From: Cocos nucifera
Lineage: Eukaryota > Streptophyta > Magnoliopsida > Arecales > Arecaceae
Reading direction: 5' to 3'
Length of the DNA stretch: 64,000 nt
Assembly: GCA_006176705.1 (NCBI GenBank)
Contig: QRFJ01005813.1
Location: 46,511-110,510, forward strand
Of this stretch, positions 47,182 through 58,746 are shown piece after piece; position 1 is the stretch's first letter, and each line of letters opens with the position of its first letter. Under the pieces are notes generated by a model that was given only the letters and a program-made list of their open reading frames with translations, was not told the origin of the DNA and did no database searches. A program made the position numbers and the translations under genes.

Positions 47182-49468
47182 TGAAGGAAAAATCTTAATT
47201 TTCTGAGGTCAGGTTCGTTCAGATCTGATTGGATCGAGAGGCATATTTCAAAAATTTTTTCTTAGATCCTAATCAGATCTGACATTTTCTAGATCTAATT
47301 TTACAATCTGATAAATAAAAAAATTAAATTAAATTAAATCTAAATTAATTTTACCTTGATTCTGGGTAATCTGATTATCCGTTGATGATCCTGCTGAAGC
47401 CCTGACGTTCTGGATCTAGCCACACAAGCGCCTGACCTCTATCGATATCCACTCAGACTGGATCTAGAGATCTTCTTCTTCTCTTTATTTTCTCCAAAAA
47501 TTAGATCTGGATCTGATTTGGAGGATCTTCGAAACTCCTTTCGAAGATCAGCAGTCGTCTCTGCAGCAGTGCTGCCTTCTTGCTTTCTCGTCAGCCTTTT
47601 CTTGTCTGAATCGCACTAATTTGAAGCCCAACTATCCTTGGGCACGGAGAGGAGAGAGATGGCCTGAAGGTGGCATGAAGAAGAGAGAGGGACAGCCTTG
47701 GGGCCTGGCTAGGAGAGAAGTCTATGAAAAGTGGGTGCAGACAGGTCTTTTTGTAGACCCTGCTGCGCTATGCAGTGCCACATCACCCGGCCAATCACAT
47801 TGCTTTGTTTAATCAGATCTAAATCTGATTGGTGAGATGATATCACCTGATTCAATCAGTTGAAAAACCCACATATTCATCCTAAGGTGGTGCCTAAGAT
47901 TGGTCAAAGTCTGTAGGTGAGGGTCACCTAGTTTGAATCCAAGAAGCAACCTAGAGTCCCATCCGTATGGGACTCTAGGCATCCCTATCCATAGGCGCAC
48001 ACCATCCTAGGCATGCACCCTTCCTTTCCAATTTTTAGGAAGGGGGCAAGCCCCTATCTGCTCTTCAATAAGTGCATGACACATGGGCAGATGTCCAAGG
48101 GTCGAAGGTCAATATTTGACCAAAGTCAAAAGACAAGAATTATCAGGTAACAGAAAATGGAAGGTGTTGTCTTAAATTTATCTCATAAATTAAGACAATT
48201 CTTTTCTGATCTGGATAAGCTCCAGTCAGATCAGGTAAAGGTACCTGAGTGAGCACAAACTTATTTGGCTCAATCGAGATAACTTTTAATGATAGAAAAA
48301 GGAGAATGTTAGGTTCAATCGTGTGCTAGCACGATTTTCTTGAACCTAATTGAATCTAATTCAAATTAATTGAACTGGGATAGTTCAATTGATGATATCC
48401 AGATCCAAATCCTTATTTGTATGACCCAGTTAGGTTCAATTCTATATGGTAATGGGATATGTAGTGATCTCCATCATCAACATCATCGAAACTCCTTTCG
48501 ATGGATCAGAACTCTTCTGATTCAGACAACTTAGAATGATCGATCATTTAAATCATTCTAATTGCTCCCAAAATCAACTAGTGACACCTAGAAGTATATG
48601 GTGGCAATCTATCAAAACTGAAGATGAACCTCTCGGTGCAGCTACTTCTATGATTAAGTTCATTTATCTTAAGCTCCGATCAGATTAGGGTTAAGGTGAA
48701 CTCATCAAACCCTAATTTCTGTCATATGATTTAATCATTTGATTCAAATCCGATGTGAAAATCTTAATAGAAACTTTTTCTATTTTTTCACTCTCTGCCA
48801 TGGCCATGGGCTTATGGACTTGATTCTCATGATCATCATAGGGCTGCTCCTCATCCATCGAGGTAGATGGATTCCATCTTGGTGCAATCCAATTTTTACA
48901 ATGAACATGCTATAGCCAACATACACCTTAGGGTTCCGAATGGCTAGGAGACCGAGTCATGGTGTAGTCAAACTATAACACCCTCAAGATGAACTGCCGA
49001 TGCACCTCAGGTCAAAGAACCAGACACACCACTGCAGCTTCAAGTCAGTCATCAATGAGAAGGTAGATTTTCTTATGACTGCTCGAGGTGGTCATGCTCA
49101 GTGCCCTCATTCTCTAACGAGTACCTGTACTCTCGCTCTGATGTCTCTACACCATAGACTCAAGACTCATCTACTATAAAGAAGCGATTGTACACTAACC
49201 TTCTAGATCAATCACCATCCTCATGATGATCCTATGGTCAGGAGCATTTTATGAGTTAATAATGAAAATTCTTGTCTTAAATTTTCAACTCTTGAAAATA
49301 AGAATTATCACTACCATTAACTCAAGAGATGTATCACAGACACTAAATACACATATATGATAGAAAATAATTCATTTTATTATTTATAGTCAAAATTATA
49401 ATTTTGCCCTTAAAAGTATATTACAAGTGTCAGCCAATTCTGACTTCTAAAGGCACACATATCTAACA
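47182..49468 (-). repeat. Copia-IV 3' LTR (family gamma)
   Basis: It begins TGAAGGAAAAATC and ends ATCTAACA at 49468. It is highly similar to 55306-57593 except in the first 32 bases, where about ten positions differ. The TATA box of the other copy is lost here (GGTCTTTTTGTAGACC near 47740-47760). The frame at 47621-47812 has no recognisable domain. Confidence 0.93.
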
Positions 49469-49483
49469 AACTCCCACTTGACC
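49469..49483 (-). other. Polypurine tract of Copia-IV
   Basis: On the minus strand GGTCAAGTGGGAGTT, next to the 3' LTR start TGTTAGAT. Confidence 0.85.
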
Positions 49484-51230
49484 TAAAGCCAATTGGCTAC
49501 AAATCTAAGTCCCATCTTCTCAAGGTGGGCTTTGATCTTCTACTGGTCCAATGGCTTAGTAAGTGGATCCGCCGCATTGTCTGCGGAGTCGACTCTCTTG
49601 ACCTCGACGTAACCCTTCTTGAGGTAATCGTGGATGAGGTGGTATCGTCGATCGATGTGCTTAGATTTTTGGTGAGACCTTGGCTCCTTAGCAAGGGCTA
49701 TGGCACCATTGTTGTCGCATTACAGAGGAATGGCATCTGATGGCATCACTCCGATCTCTACGGCAAACTTCTTATACTAGAATGCCTCCTTTGCAGCTTC
49801 TGATGCAGCGATGTATTCTGCTTCCATGGTGGAATCTGCTATCACTGTCTGCTTGGAACTTTTTTAACTGACAGCTCCACCATTGCACACAAACTGACTC
49901 TCAGATGTCAACTTTCGATCATCTACATCGAACATAAAGTCCGAGTCTGTATACCCTTGGACTTGGAGTTCTCCATTGCCAAAGACCAACAACATATCCT
50001 TAGTTCTTCTCAAGTACTTAAGGATACATTTCACAGAAGTCCAGTGTTCTTCACCTGAATTCGACTGATATCTGCTCGTGACACTCACAGCATGGCCTAT
50101 ATCAAGTCGTGTATATAACATGGCATACATGAGACTCCCTATTGCTGAAGCATAATGGATCTTACTCGTGCATTCTATTTCCTCAGGTGAGCCAGGGCAC
50201 ATCTTCTTGGAAAGATGAATGCCATGCCTGAAGGGTACTAAACCCTTCTTAGAGTTTTCCATACTAAACCTCTTTAGTATTTTCTCTATGTACATCTTCT
50301 GTGAAAGTCCTAGCATCCTATTCGGTCTATCTCTATAGACCTTAATTTCCAAAATAAAGGATGCTTCGCCTAGGTCTTTCATGGAGAATTCTTTAGATAA
50401 CCATATTTTAACTGTGGTCAACATGGGAATATCATTCCCAATAAGGAGGATGTCATCCACGTACAATATGAGGAAGACAACAGCACTCCCACTGACCTTT
50501 TTGAAGACACATGGCTCTTCCTGATTTTTTGATGAATCCAAACATTTTGATCATATTATTAAAACAAGTATTCCAGCTCTGAGATGCTTGCTTAAGTCCA
50601 TATATGGACCTTTACAGCTTGCAAACCTTGTGATCATCATCACTGGATGTGAAACCTGGCGGCTGGTCCATATAGATATCTTTCTCAATATATCTATCTA
50701 AGAATGCTATTTTCACGTTCATTTGCCATATTTCATAATTGAAATAGGCTACAACAGTAAGCAATGTGCAAATTAATTTTAGAATAGCAACTGATGAAAA
50801 AGTATCCTGATAGTCAATGCCTTCGCATTGACTATAACCTTTTGCCACTAGTCTAGCCTTGAATGTCTCCACATTTCCATCTGCACCAATCTTTCTCTTG
50901 TAGATCCATTTTCACCCAATAGGTACTACACCTTCTGATGGATCTACCATGGTTCAGACTTGGTTTGAGTGCATCGAGTCAATTTCTGACTTCATTGCCT
51001 CTAACCATTTCTCAGAGTCGATATTTGATATTGCCTCGTTATAGATTTTGGGATCACCACCATGAACCCCATTACCTATGAGGAATATTTCCTCTACATC
51101 CTCTAAAATAGTATCTAAGTACCTCTCAGGAGGATGGAAAATCTTTTTCGATCTACGAGGTGGAGGAGGTAGTGACTGAATTGGCATAACCTGATTTGGT
51201 TCCATTTGGTCCTTAGCTCGTTGCTCTTGT
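49484..51230 (-). pseudogene. Copia-IV pol: reverse transcriptase and RNase H, several stops
   Basis: RT starts with a linker and palm entry (KWLEAMKSEIDSMHSNQV, 51205-50954). Then come FKARLVAKGYSQ, YEIWQMNVKIAFLD and a PPGFTSSDDD block (50872-50612). The catalytic LYVDDILLIGND lies in a frame of 225 codons (50541-49864) that runs on into QGYTDSDF, the first RNase H acidic site. RNase H continues with TMEAEYIAASEAAKEAF, CDNNGAIALAKEP and KHIDRRYHLIHDYL to about 49500. Two stops replace a tryptophan after KEAF and a residue before CDNN. RT and RNase H catalytic residues are all visible, so decay is recent compared with the other copies. Confidence 0.9.
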
Positions 51231-52110
51231 GAGACTTTTTCATCAAGCTTGATCTGCTTTCCAATGCCGCCATCCTGAATAAACTATTTTTCAAGAAAAA
51301 TGGCATGTCGACTCACAATCACATTGTGATCTTCTGGAATGTAGAAATAATATCCTAATGATTCTTTAGAATATCCTATGAATTGAGTTCTAAAGGACCT
51401 AAAGTCTAACTTGTCCGCTTGATGTCTTTTGACATGAGCCGGACAAACCCAAATTCTGAGATGACTCATACTTGATTTCTTACCATGCCATATCTCATAT
51501 GGTGTGGTAGGAACGATTTTAGAAGAAATCCTATTCAATAAGTGTATAGCAGTTAACAAATAGTATCCCCAAAGAAAATCAGGGAGGTCTGTGAAGCTCA
51601 TCATGGATCGGACCATATCTAATAGGGTCCGATTCCTCCATTCCAAAATTCCATTGAGTTGAGGTGTTCCTGGTGGAGTCCATTGAGAGACTAAGCCATT
51701 TTCCTTAAGATAGTTCAAAAATCTCGACTAAGATATTCACCTCCTTGATCTGATCGAAGAACCTTAATGGGTTTTTCAATTTGCTTTTCTACTTCATGTC
51801 TGAATTCTTTGAACTTTTCAAATGCTTCAAACTTGCATCTCATAAGATACACATACCCATACCTAGATAAATCATCGATAAAGGTTATGAAGTAGACTAA
51901 CTTGCCTCTAATTGGCACATCAAATGGGCCACAGACATCAGCATGTACTAGGGCAAGAAGATCCGTGCCCCTTTCCCCATGTCCTATAAAAGGGAGCTTA
52001 GTCATTTTGCCATGAAGACAGAATTCATAAATTTGATATGACTCAGAAGTCAACGAACTCAATAGCCTGATTTTCTCCAATTTGTTAACCCTATCTTCTG
52101 CTATATGACC
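51231..52110 (-). pseudogene. Copia-IV pol: integrase, catalytic residues present but frame broken
   Basis: The frame 52080-51715 carries the zinc-binding end (CLHGKMTK), VHADVCGP (first aspartate), FIDDLSRYGYVYLM and LRSDQGGEYLS (second aspartate). The frame 51718-51284 carries QLNGILEWRNRTLLDMV with the third residue, glutamate, kept, although the usual ERRN reads EWRN. It ends with a GYYFYIPEDHNVIVSRH block. A frame change falls near 51716. The domain joins cDNA to the target in the nucleus. All three catalytic acids are retained, unlike in Copia-I and Copia-III. Confidence 0.9.
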
Positions 52111-52625
52111 TAATTATAGGTGCCATAGAAACCTATCATTAGGACTATCCGTAGGACGTTTTGATTTTATGGCATTTATATTTTGCTCAAAATTAAAAAT
52201 AGATACATCAACATGTAATTGATAAAGATCGTTAATAAGGAAACCACTTGCAATTTTATTTCTTTCATAAAGAATGTTACAATGGTCCTTAAGAAAACTA
52301 ATTACATAGCCTTCAAATGCAAGGCAAAAAATAGAAATCAAATTCCTATTTGCTGCAGGCACATAATAACAGTCTTTTAATACTAAATCTAAACCAGATG
52401 GTAGTCGAAGAGGGTATGTTCCTATGGCCACGGCAGCAACTCTTGCTCCATTTTTGATGCACAGGATCATCTCACCATCCCTCAGCCTCCTGCTATCCTC
52501 AAGACCCTGCATAGAAGTGCATAAGTGAGCTCTAGAACCAGAGTCAAGCACCCAACTGGATGTAGAAGAAATTGTAAGGTTAGACTCAATAACGAGCATA
52601 CCTCCAGAAGGACCTGCCTCCTTCT
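52111..52625 (-). pseudogene. Copia-IV protease and pre-integrase region
   Basis: A 161-codon stretch (52599-52114) starts before WVLDSGSRAHLC, which holds the D-S-G active site of copia aspartic proteases. The GEMILCIKNGARVAAVAIGT block and the NLISIFCLAFEGY block follow, in the usual order up to the pre-integrase LWHL. The active site is intact here, in contrast to D-I-E in Copia-II and Copia-III. Confidence 0.9.
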
Positions 52626-53432
52626 TTTAGGATGGCCAGGTAAGTAGGGCAGTTCCATTTTTAGTGGCCGTTACTGTTGCAATGGAAACACTTTTCTTTG
52701 TCAGCGATCTTTTTCTTTAGCTCTGCCTTTTTCTTCTTTCCTCCTTCCACCTTCTGCTTTTTCACAGACTTCTTCTTCTTTCCAAAAGACTTTCTTTTAG
52801 AAGAAGTCCGTTCCATAACAAGCACTGAGTCTTTAGAATCTTTCATGAAAAGCTCAGCGGTAACCAACATGTTCATAAGTTCAGCCAAGGAATTTTGAAG
52901 TTTATGCATATGGTAGTTCATGATGAACTACCCATACGCATCAGTCAAGGATTGCAGAATTATATCATTCTACAGATCCAAGTCCAACCTCACTCCGAGC
53001 TTCTCAAGCTCTTTCATGTCCTTGATAGTCATCAAACAATGATCTTGGACTGACTCCCCATCACGCATCTTAGCCTTAAACAGTCATTTAGTGACTTGAT
53101 ACTTGGCTGCACGACTCTATTCACCAAACATCTCCTATAGGTGAGCCAAATTTGACAAGCAGTCCTGATATCTTCATGTTGGTGCTGAAGTTCATCAGAC
53201 ATCGAGCCCAATATGTAGTATCTGGCCTTGTTACCATCATCTATCCACTTATCCAGAGACGCTCTCTGCTCAGCGGATGGATGAGCTGGTAAGGTGGGAG
53301 GGTCTGATCCAATACATGAGTTAACTTCTCAGAACCCAAAATAATTTTGAAGTTCTAGAGCCAATCTTTATAATTTGGTCCGGTCAGTCTATGGGTGTCC
53401 AGGATTCATACTAGTGGGTTGGATGCAGACAT
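52626..53432 (-). pseudogene. Copia-IV gag with zinc knuckle, early stops
   Basis: The start at 53432 gives MSASNPLV, then a stop, then ILDTHRLTGPNYKDWL, a second stop, and NFKIILGSEKLTHVLDQTLP. This is the common copia gag opening with two nonsense codons. The middle includes KWIDDGNKARYYILGSMSDE. A lysine-rich region (52921-52661) leads to the zinc knuckle CFHCNSNGH, where the next tryptophan is a stop, then NCPTYLAIL. Gag would assemble the particle and bind RNA. Confidence 0.87.
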
Positions 53433-55291
53433 TTTCCTATAGAGAGTCAAAGTTTCTAGTTAGATACTATAATTAAGACTTAATTAATTTGTTTAGAGAT
53501 TTTATTTTTAAACAAATTAGCTCCCACTATATTTTTGGATCCCTACACTTTCTTTGTAGAGATGCGAAAATCTCCACGATTACTGATTTCTAGTGGGTGG
53601 TGCAATCCCACCAACTTACTCATCACCTCACCTAACAGTTATTGGTGATGGGTTAGTCAATGAGTGAACAACTCTTGTTCAATGATTCTCTAATCATGAT
53701 GCACCCAATCTTGATCTCTAACTCATGAATCTCACCATGTTCGGAATATTGATCCACTCCTTAGTTAAGTCAGACCCACCATTTGCATAGATTAGATTCC
53801 TAATTGAGTCTCTCACCGTATCCAGAATGTTGAGCCCAATCCATCCTCCAGCCTGTAGCATCCAATGCCTAATACACATGGTTGCATCTTTTCGATGCAA
53901 CTGAGCCACTATAACCAATCGAGAACAATCAACCCCGAAAAAGGCCCGCACATCTACAATGGTGGAAGACCTTAGACTAGATCTTTTTTTAGGGAGATTT
54001 GATTTAGGTCTCATTAAACTAGACTTGACATAGTCATAACCATTATGACTAACCTAGTGGCATGGGTTAGCTCTGATTATTGACCACCTCAGATCAGAAC
54101 TGAGTCAACAAACATGGCCAAGTAAGTGAGACCGATGGAAGGGATATGCCATTAACTCGACAAGAATGCATTCGAGTCGAGTAGCTCCTAATTAAAAATC
54201 AGTCGATCATATCTACCAAACTTATCTTAGACACCAAATTGTTGAGCCAGAACCAATCGGGTTAGCCTATAATCTAGACTCTAACCACTGAGCCTAACTA
54301 GGTCTTAGCTTGATCGATCACTCACGTGACTCGATCATGACCCAGACTTAATCCTATTAGGCTGGTCAATATAAGCATTGTTGATCCCATCTGACCAACT
54401 CTTGATTCGGTTTGATCAACCGCTAGACCTAATTGAGCTACCCAAGCCCGAACCCAATTTTGTGAACATGTCTTAGATCTAAAAATTCTTAATTTTATAT
54501 CTAATATGTTTCATATTCTTAATTTTTAATTAAGTTTAGGGTTCAAAAATAAAACATGCAAATAAGATCCTAGAGTTTCAGGATCTAGGGTTTTGCAAAA
54601 AGTAAGTTTTCAATTTCTGATTAAGGATGAACGCACAGCACCCCTACACATCATAAGAACTCTCCATCGAATGGGAGGAGAGGGTTTTTAAGCCCTACTT
54701 TGTTCTTATGACCGGACGGCCAAGAAAAATGCCTTAACCAGAAATACAACTAATCTACGAAACTAATTAGATCTAAGCATATATCTCATATAAGAAAATT
54801 GATCTAATTAAAACATGTTTTGCATACATCTTATGTATCATGCATGCATATTTTTCAGATCTAAATTATCTCATAATCATCTAAAAAATTAAATTTAAAT
54901 TTGATCTTATCAAATAAAATTTAATCTAGATCCTATTGTAGAATTATTCTACAACTAGTCTAAACATGCAACTATCATATCTCATATGAATAAATTTAAT
55001 TTAATTTATTTTCTATTTTTAGATCTTATTATAATATTTATAAGATTAAAAAATAGTAAATAAATAAATTTTAAAATTATATGTAATTGGATAAAAATTA
55101 TGATTATACTAGACTACACATAGAATAATTATATTCCTAGTCTAGTTATGTATCTTATACATATTAGATCTAAATTAATTAATTTTAATTTTCTAATTCT
55201 TTGATTTTAGATCTAATCACATCTCATGTAATATCTAAAAATATAAATTTATTAGATTAAATTATATCTAAATAAATTTAATAAGAACCTA
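53433..55291 (-). other. Copia-IV untranslated leader
   Basis: About 1.86 kb with no supported gene. The frame at 53718-54014 is not recognised and is not kept in the other leaders. It shares blocks with the other copia leaders and carries a branched RNA structure at 54652-54710. Confidence 0.75.
54652..54710 (-). promoter_or_regulatory. Branched stem structure in the Copia-IV leader
   Basis: CATAAGAAC (54652-54660) pairs perfectly with GTTCTTATG (54702-54710). Inside, TCTCC (54661-54665) pairs with GGAGA (54677-54681), and GGG (54682-54684) with CCC (54693-54695). A diverged relative lies in the Copia-I leader near 60239-60300 (shared CCATCGAATGG core). The structure is seen in the sequence; an RNA function is inference. 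Confidence 0.55.
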
Positions 55292-55303
55292 GCTCTTATA
55301 CCA
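55292..55303 (-). other. Primer binding site of Copia-IV
   Basis: On the minus strand TGGTATAAGAGC, the initiator-methionine type with one change (C to A), two bases from the LTR. Confidence 0.87.
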
Positions 55304-55305
55304 GT

Positions 55306-57593
55306 TAGAGGGTAAATCCTGATTTCCCAGGGTTAGGTTCGTTCAGATCTGATTGGATCGAGAGGCGTATTTCAAAAATTTTTTCTTAGATCCTAATCAA
55401 ATATAACATTTTCTAGATCTATTTTTATGATCTGATAAATAAAAAAATTAAATTAAATTAAATCTAAATTAATTTTATCTTGATTCTGGATAATCTGATT
55501 ATCCGTTGATGATTGTGCTGAAGCCCTGAGGTTCTGGATCTAGCCATGCAAGCGTCTGGCCTCTACTGATATCCACCTAGACTAAATATGGAGATCTTCT
55601 TCTTCTATTTTTTTACTTCAAAAATTAAATCTGGATCTGATTTAAAGGATCTTCGAAACTTCTTTCGAAGATCAGCAGTCGTCTTTGCAGCAGTGCTGCC
55701 TTCTTGCTTTCTCGTCAACCTTTTCTTGTCTGAATTGCACTAATCTAAAGCCCAACTATCCTTAGGCATGGAGAGGAGAGAGATGGCTTGAAGGTGGAAT
55801 GGAGAAGAGAGAAGGATAGTCTTAGGGTGTGGCTAGGAGAGAAGTCTATGAAAAATGGACGTAGATAGGTCTTTATATAGACCCTGCTGCGCCATGCAGT
55901 GCCACATCACCCCGGCCAATCACGTTGCTTCATTTAATCAGATCTAAATCTGATTGGTAGGATGACATCACCTGATCCAATCAGATGAGAGACCCATAGA
56001 TTCATCCTAAGGTGGTGCCTAAGACTGGTCAAAGTCTATAGGTGAGGGTCACCTAGTTTAAATCCAAGAAGCAACCTGGAGTCCCATCCGTATGGGACTC
56101 CAGGCATCCCTATCCATGGGCGCTCACCATCCTAGACATGCACCCCTTTCTTTCCAATTTTTAAGGAGGGAACAAGCCCCTATCTGCTCATCAATAAGTG
56201 CATGACACATGGGCAGATGTCCAAGGGTCAAAGCTCAATGTTTGACCAAAGTCAAAGGACAAGAATTAGCAGATGATGAAAAATGAGAGGTATTGTCTTA
56301 AATTTATCTCATAAATTAAGACAACCCTTTTCTGATATGAACAAGCTTCAGTCAGATTAGGTAAATATACCTGAGTGAGCACAAACTTATTTGGCTCAAT
56401 CGAGATAACTTTTAATGATAGAAAAAAGAGAATGTTAGGTTCAATCGTGTGCTAGCATGATTTCCTTGAACCTAATTGAATCTAATTCAAATCAATTGAA
56501 TTGGGTTAGTTCAATTGATGATATCCAGATCCAAACTCTTATTTATGTGATCCAGTTAGGTTTAGTTCTATATGGTATTGGAATATGTAGTGGTCTCCAT
56601 CATCAACATCATCAAAACTCCTTTTGATGGATTAGAACTCTTCTGATTCAGATAACTTAGAATGATCGATCATCTAAATCATTCTAATTGCTCCCAAAAT
56701 CCACTAGTGACACCTAGCAGTATATGGTGGCAATCCATCAAAACTAAAGATGAACCTCTCAGTGTAGCTACTTGTGTGATTAAGTTCTTCTATCTTGAGC
56801 CCCGATCAGATTAGGGTTAAGGTGAACTCGTCAAACCCTAATTTCTATCATATGATTTAATCATTCGATTCAAGTCTGATGTGAAAATCTTAATAGAAAC
56901 ACTTTCTATTATTTCACTCTCTGCCATGGCCATGGGCTTATGGACTTGATTCTCATGATCATCATAGGGCTGCTCCTCATCCATCGAGGTAGATAGATTC
57001 CATCTTGGTGCAATCCAATTTCTATTATGAACATGCTATAGCCAACATACACCGCAGGGTTTTGAATGGCTAGGAGACTGAGTCATGGTGTAGTCAAACT
57101 ATAATACCCTCAAGGTAAACTACCGATGCACCTTAGGTCAAAGAACCAGACGCACCACTGTAGCTTCGAGTCAGTCATCGATGAGAAGACAGACTTCCTT
57201 ATGACTACTCAAGGTGGCCACGCTCAGTGCCCTCGTTCTCTAACGAGTATCTATACTCTCACTCTGGTGTCTCTACAACGTAGACTCAAGACTCATCTAC
57301 TATAAAAAAGCAATTATACATTAACCTTTCGAATCAATCACCATCCTTATGATGATCCTATGGTCAGAAGCATTTTATGAGTTAATAATAAAAATTCTTG
57401 TCTTAAATTTTCAACTCTTAAAAATAAGAATTATTATTACCATTTACTCAAGGGATGTATTATAGACACGAAATACCCATATGTGATAGAAAATAATCTA
57501 TTTTATTATTTATAGTCAAAATTATAATTTTGCCCCTAGAAGTGTATTACAAGTGTCAGTCAATTTTGGCTTCTAGGGTACACATATCTAATA
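55306..57593 (-). repeat. Copia-IV 5' LTR (family gamma)
   Basis: It pairs with 47182-49468. Its outer end is CTAATA (from CTAACA), then GATGT. The TATA box at 55871-55880 is kept. On the minus strand it ends TAGAGGG next to the PBS, where the expected TG has become TA. Confidence 0.93.
55871..55880 (-). promoter_or_regulatory. TATA box in the Copia-IV 5' LTR
   Basis: On the minus strand CTATATAAAG within GGGTCTATATAAAGACC. It is the likely promoter for the genomic RNA. It is mutated in the 3' LTR and in the LTR at 1-1799. Confidence 0.65.
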
Positions 57594-57598
57594 GATGT

Positions 57599-57946
57599 AC
57601 CCTTACATTTTACCTGTATGCCATACCAATGTCTCCACACTCCTTAGTTAAGAGGACAGTCCATCTATATGGCATACAACGACCTATGCTCGATAGACAC
57701 TGTCGTCCTAATTAACAACCTTTCATTTGGTCATGAATAGTTTTAAGAACTAATCAATAAATCTTCTTTTTATCAAACCTAAATTATCCTAAGAACTTTA
57801 TCATAGTAATGAAATTCATTAAAAAATAAAAATTTATGATGAAAAATGCTAAAAATATATTTTATTAATTAATAAATTAATTATAATTATAATGTACCTT
57901 AATCATTAATATGCTAATGATTGATTTTAGGACACATTTTCTAACA
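57599..57946 (-). repeat. Family-alpha solo LTR, second segment
   Basis: This completes the LTR begun at 45046. It ends TTTTCTAACA at 57946 and is followed by the second CTCTC of the target duplication. Confidence 0.9.
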
Positions 57947-57951
57947 CTCTC

Positions 57952-58746
57952 GCCTTCACCAAATCTCCTACTAACCTACAAACCCTGCATCGAATTACAA
58001 ATATGATAAAGGCTTCTTGGTCTGATCCCATGCAGATGTCTCGACATGCGGCTACACCTTCTTATTCATCTTCTTCTTATTCTTCTTTTCTTTCTTAAAG
58101 GGTTGACGACCAGAAGAAGATCCTTGCACTACATTCACCAACTTCTTATGGAGCTGGTGATTCCTCTGAAAGTTCTGCAGCAATTCCAATAAGCCATAGT
58201 AGTTCATTGCAGGCTTTGTCATTCAAAAATGAGTAAGGAGAGGAAGGTCTTGGGTAGAGAGTTCAGTATCGCATCCTTCCCAAGTTGCTTATACAAGAGA
58301 AAGCCTAGTTTACTTAGGTGCTCAATCATCTCGATCATGTATAATACATGATTGGTGACTGATGCCCCATCCCTCATCCAAGCATTGAAAATAGCACATA
58401 ACTAGTCTTGTGCTTCTCAATGTCGTCAGGCATATCAAAGGAGTCTTGCAACATTTGAAGCATTTCCTATGCCTAAGCATTTTCAAACCTGCAGTAGAAC
58501 TCATCATTCATTATTGCCAGCATTATGCATCAAATGGTGGTGCAGTCATTGAGCCACTTCTGATAAATATCTCAGACCGCACCTCTAGTGTTCAAAGCTG
58601 GCTCTTCAAGTGTCGGATCAGTCAAAATATATAGAATCTGTTCATGCTCTAGGATAATTTTTCAACTTTCTATACCAACAATCAAAGTTGGATCTCATCA
58701 GTTTATCATTATCCAACAATGACCAGAGCAATAGGATAGTAGCCAT
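57952..58746 (-). pseudogene. Copia-I gag and start of protease, with deletion
   Basis: This resumes Copia-I after the solo LTR. The minus-strand reading gives the protease piece HICNSMQGL..VSRRF (57990-57955). It joins directly to the lysine-rich gag linker near 58010-58100, so the zinc knuckle and the protease active site are missing compared with Copia-III (about 0.3 kb). The gag start at 58746 reads MATILLLWSLLDNDKLMRSN, close to the Copia-III opening. Stops and shifts are frequent in between. Confidence 0.8.

Larger units (their letters stand above)
47182..57593 (-). mobile_element. Copia-IV, complete Ty1/copia element (family gamma), best preserved here
   Basis: LTRs of 2287 (47182-49468) and 2288 bases (55306-57593) with the target duplication GATGT (47177-47181 and 57594-57598). 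In minus-strand order: 5' LTR, PBS, leader of about 1.9 kb, gag, protease, integrase, RT, RNase H, polypurine tract, 3' LTR. It sits in the family-alpha solo LTR at the same relative position where Copia-III sits in a family-beta LTR. Scattered stops make it non-autonomous, but long frames survive. Confidence 0.95.

Noticed and set aside
53718..54014. A 98-codon frame in the Copia-IV leader
   Set aside because: It is not kept in the leaders of the other copia elements and has no recognised domain.
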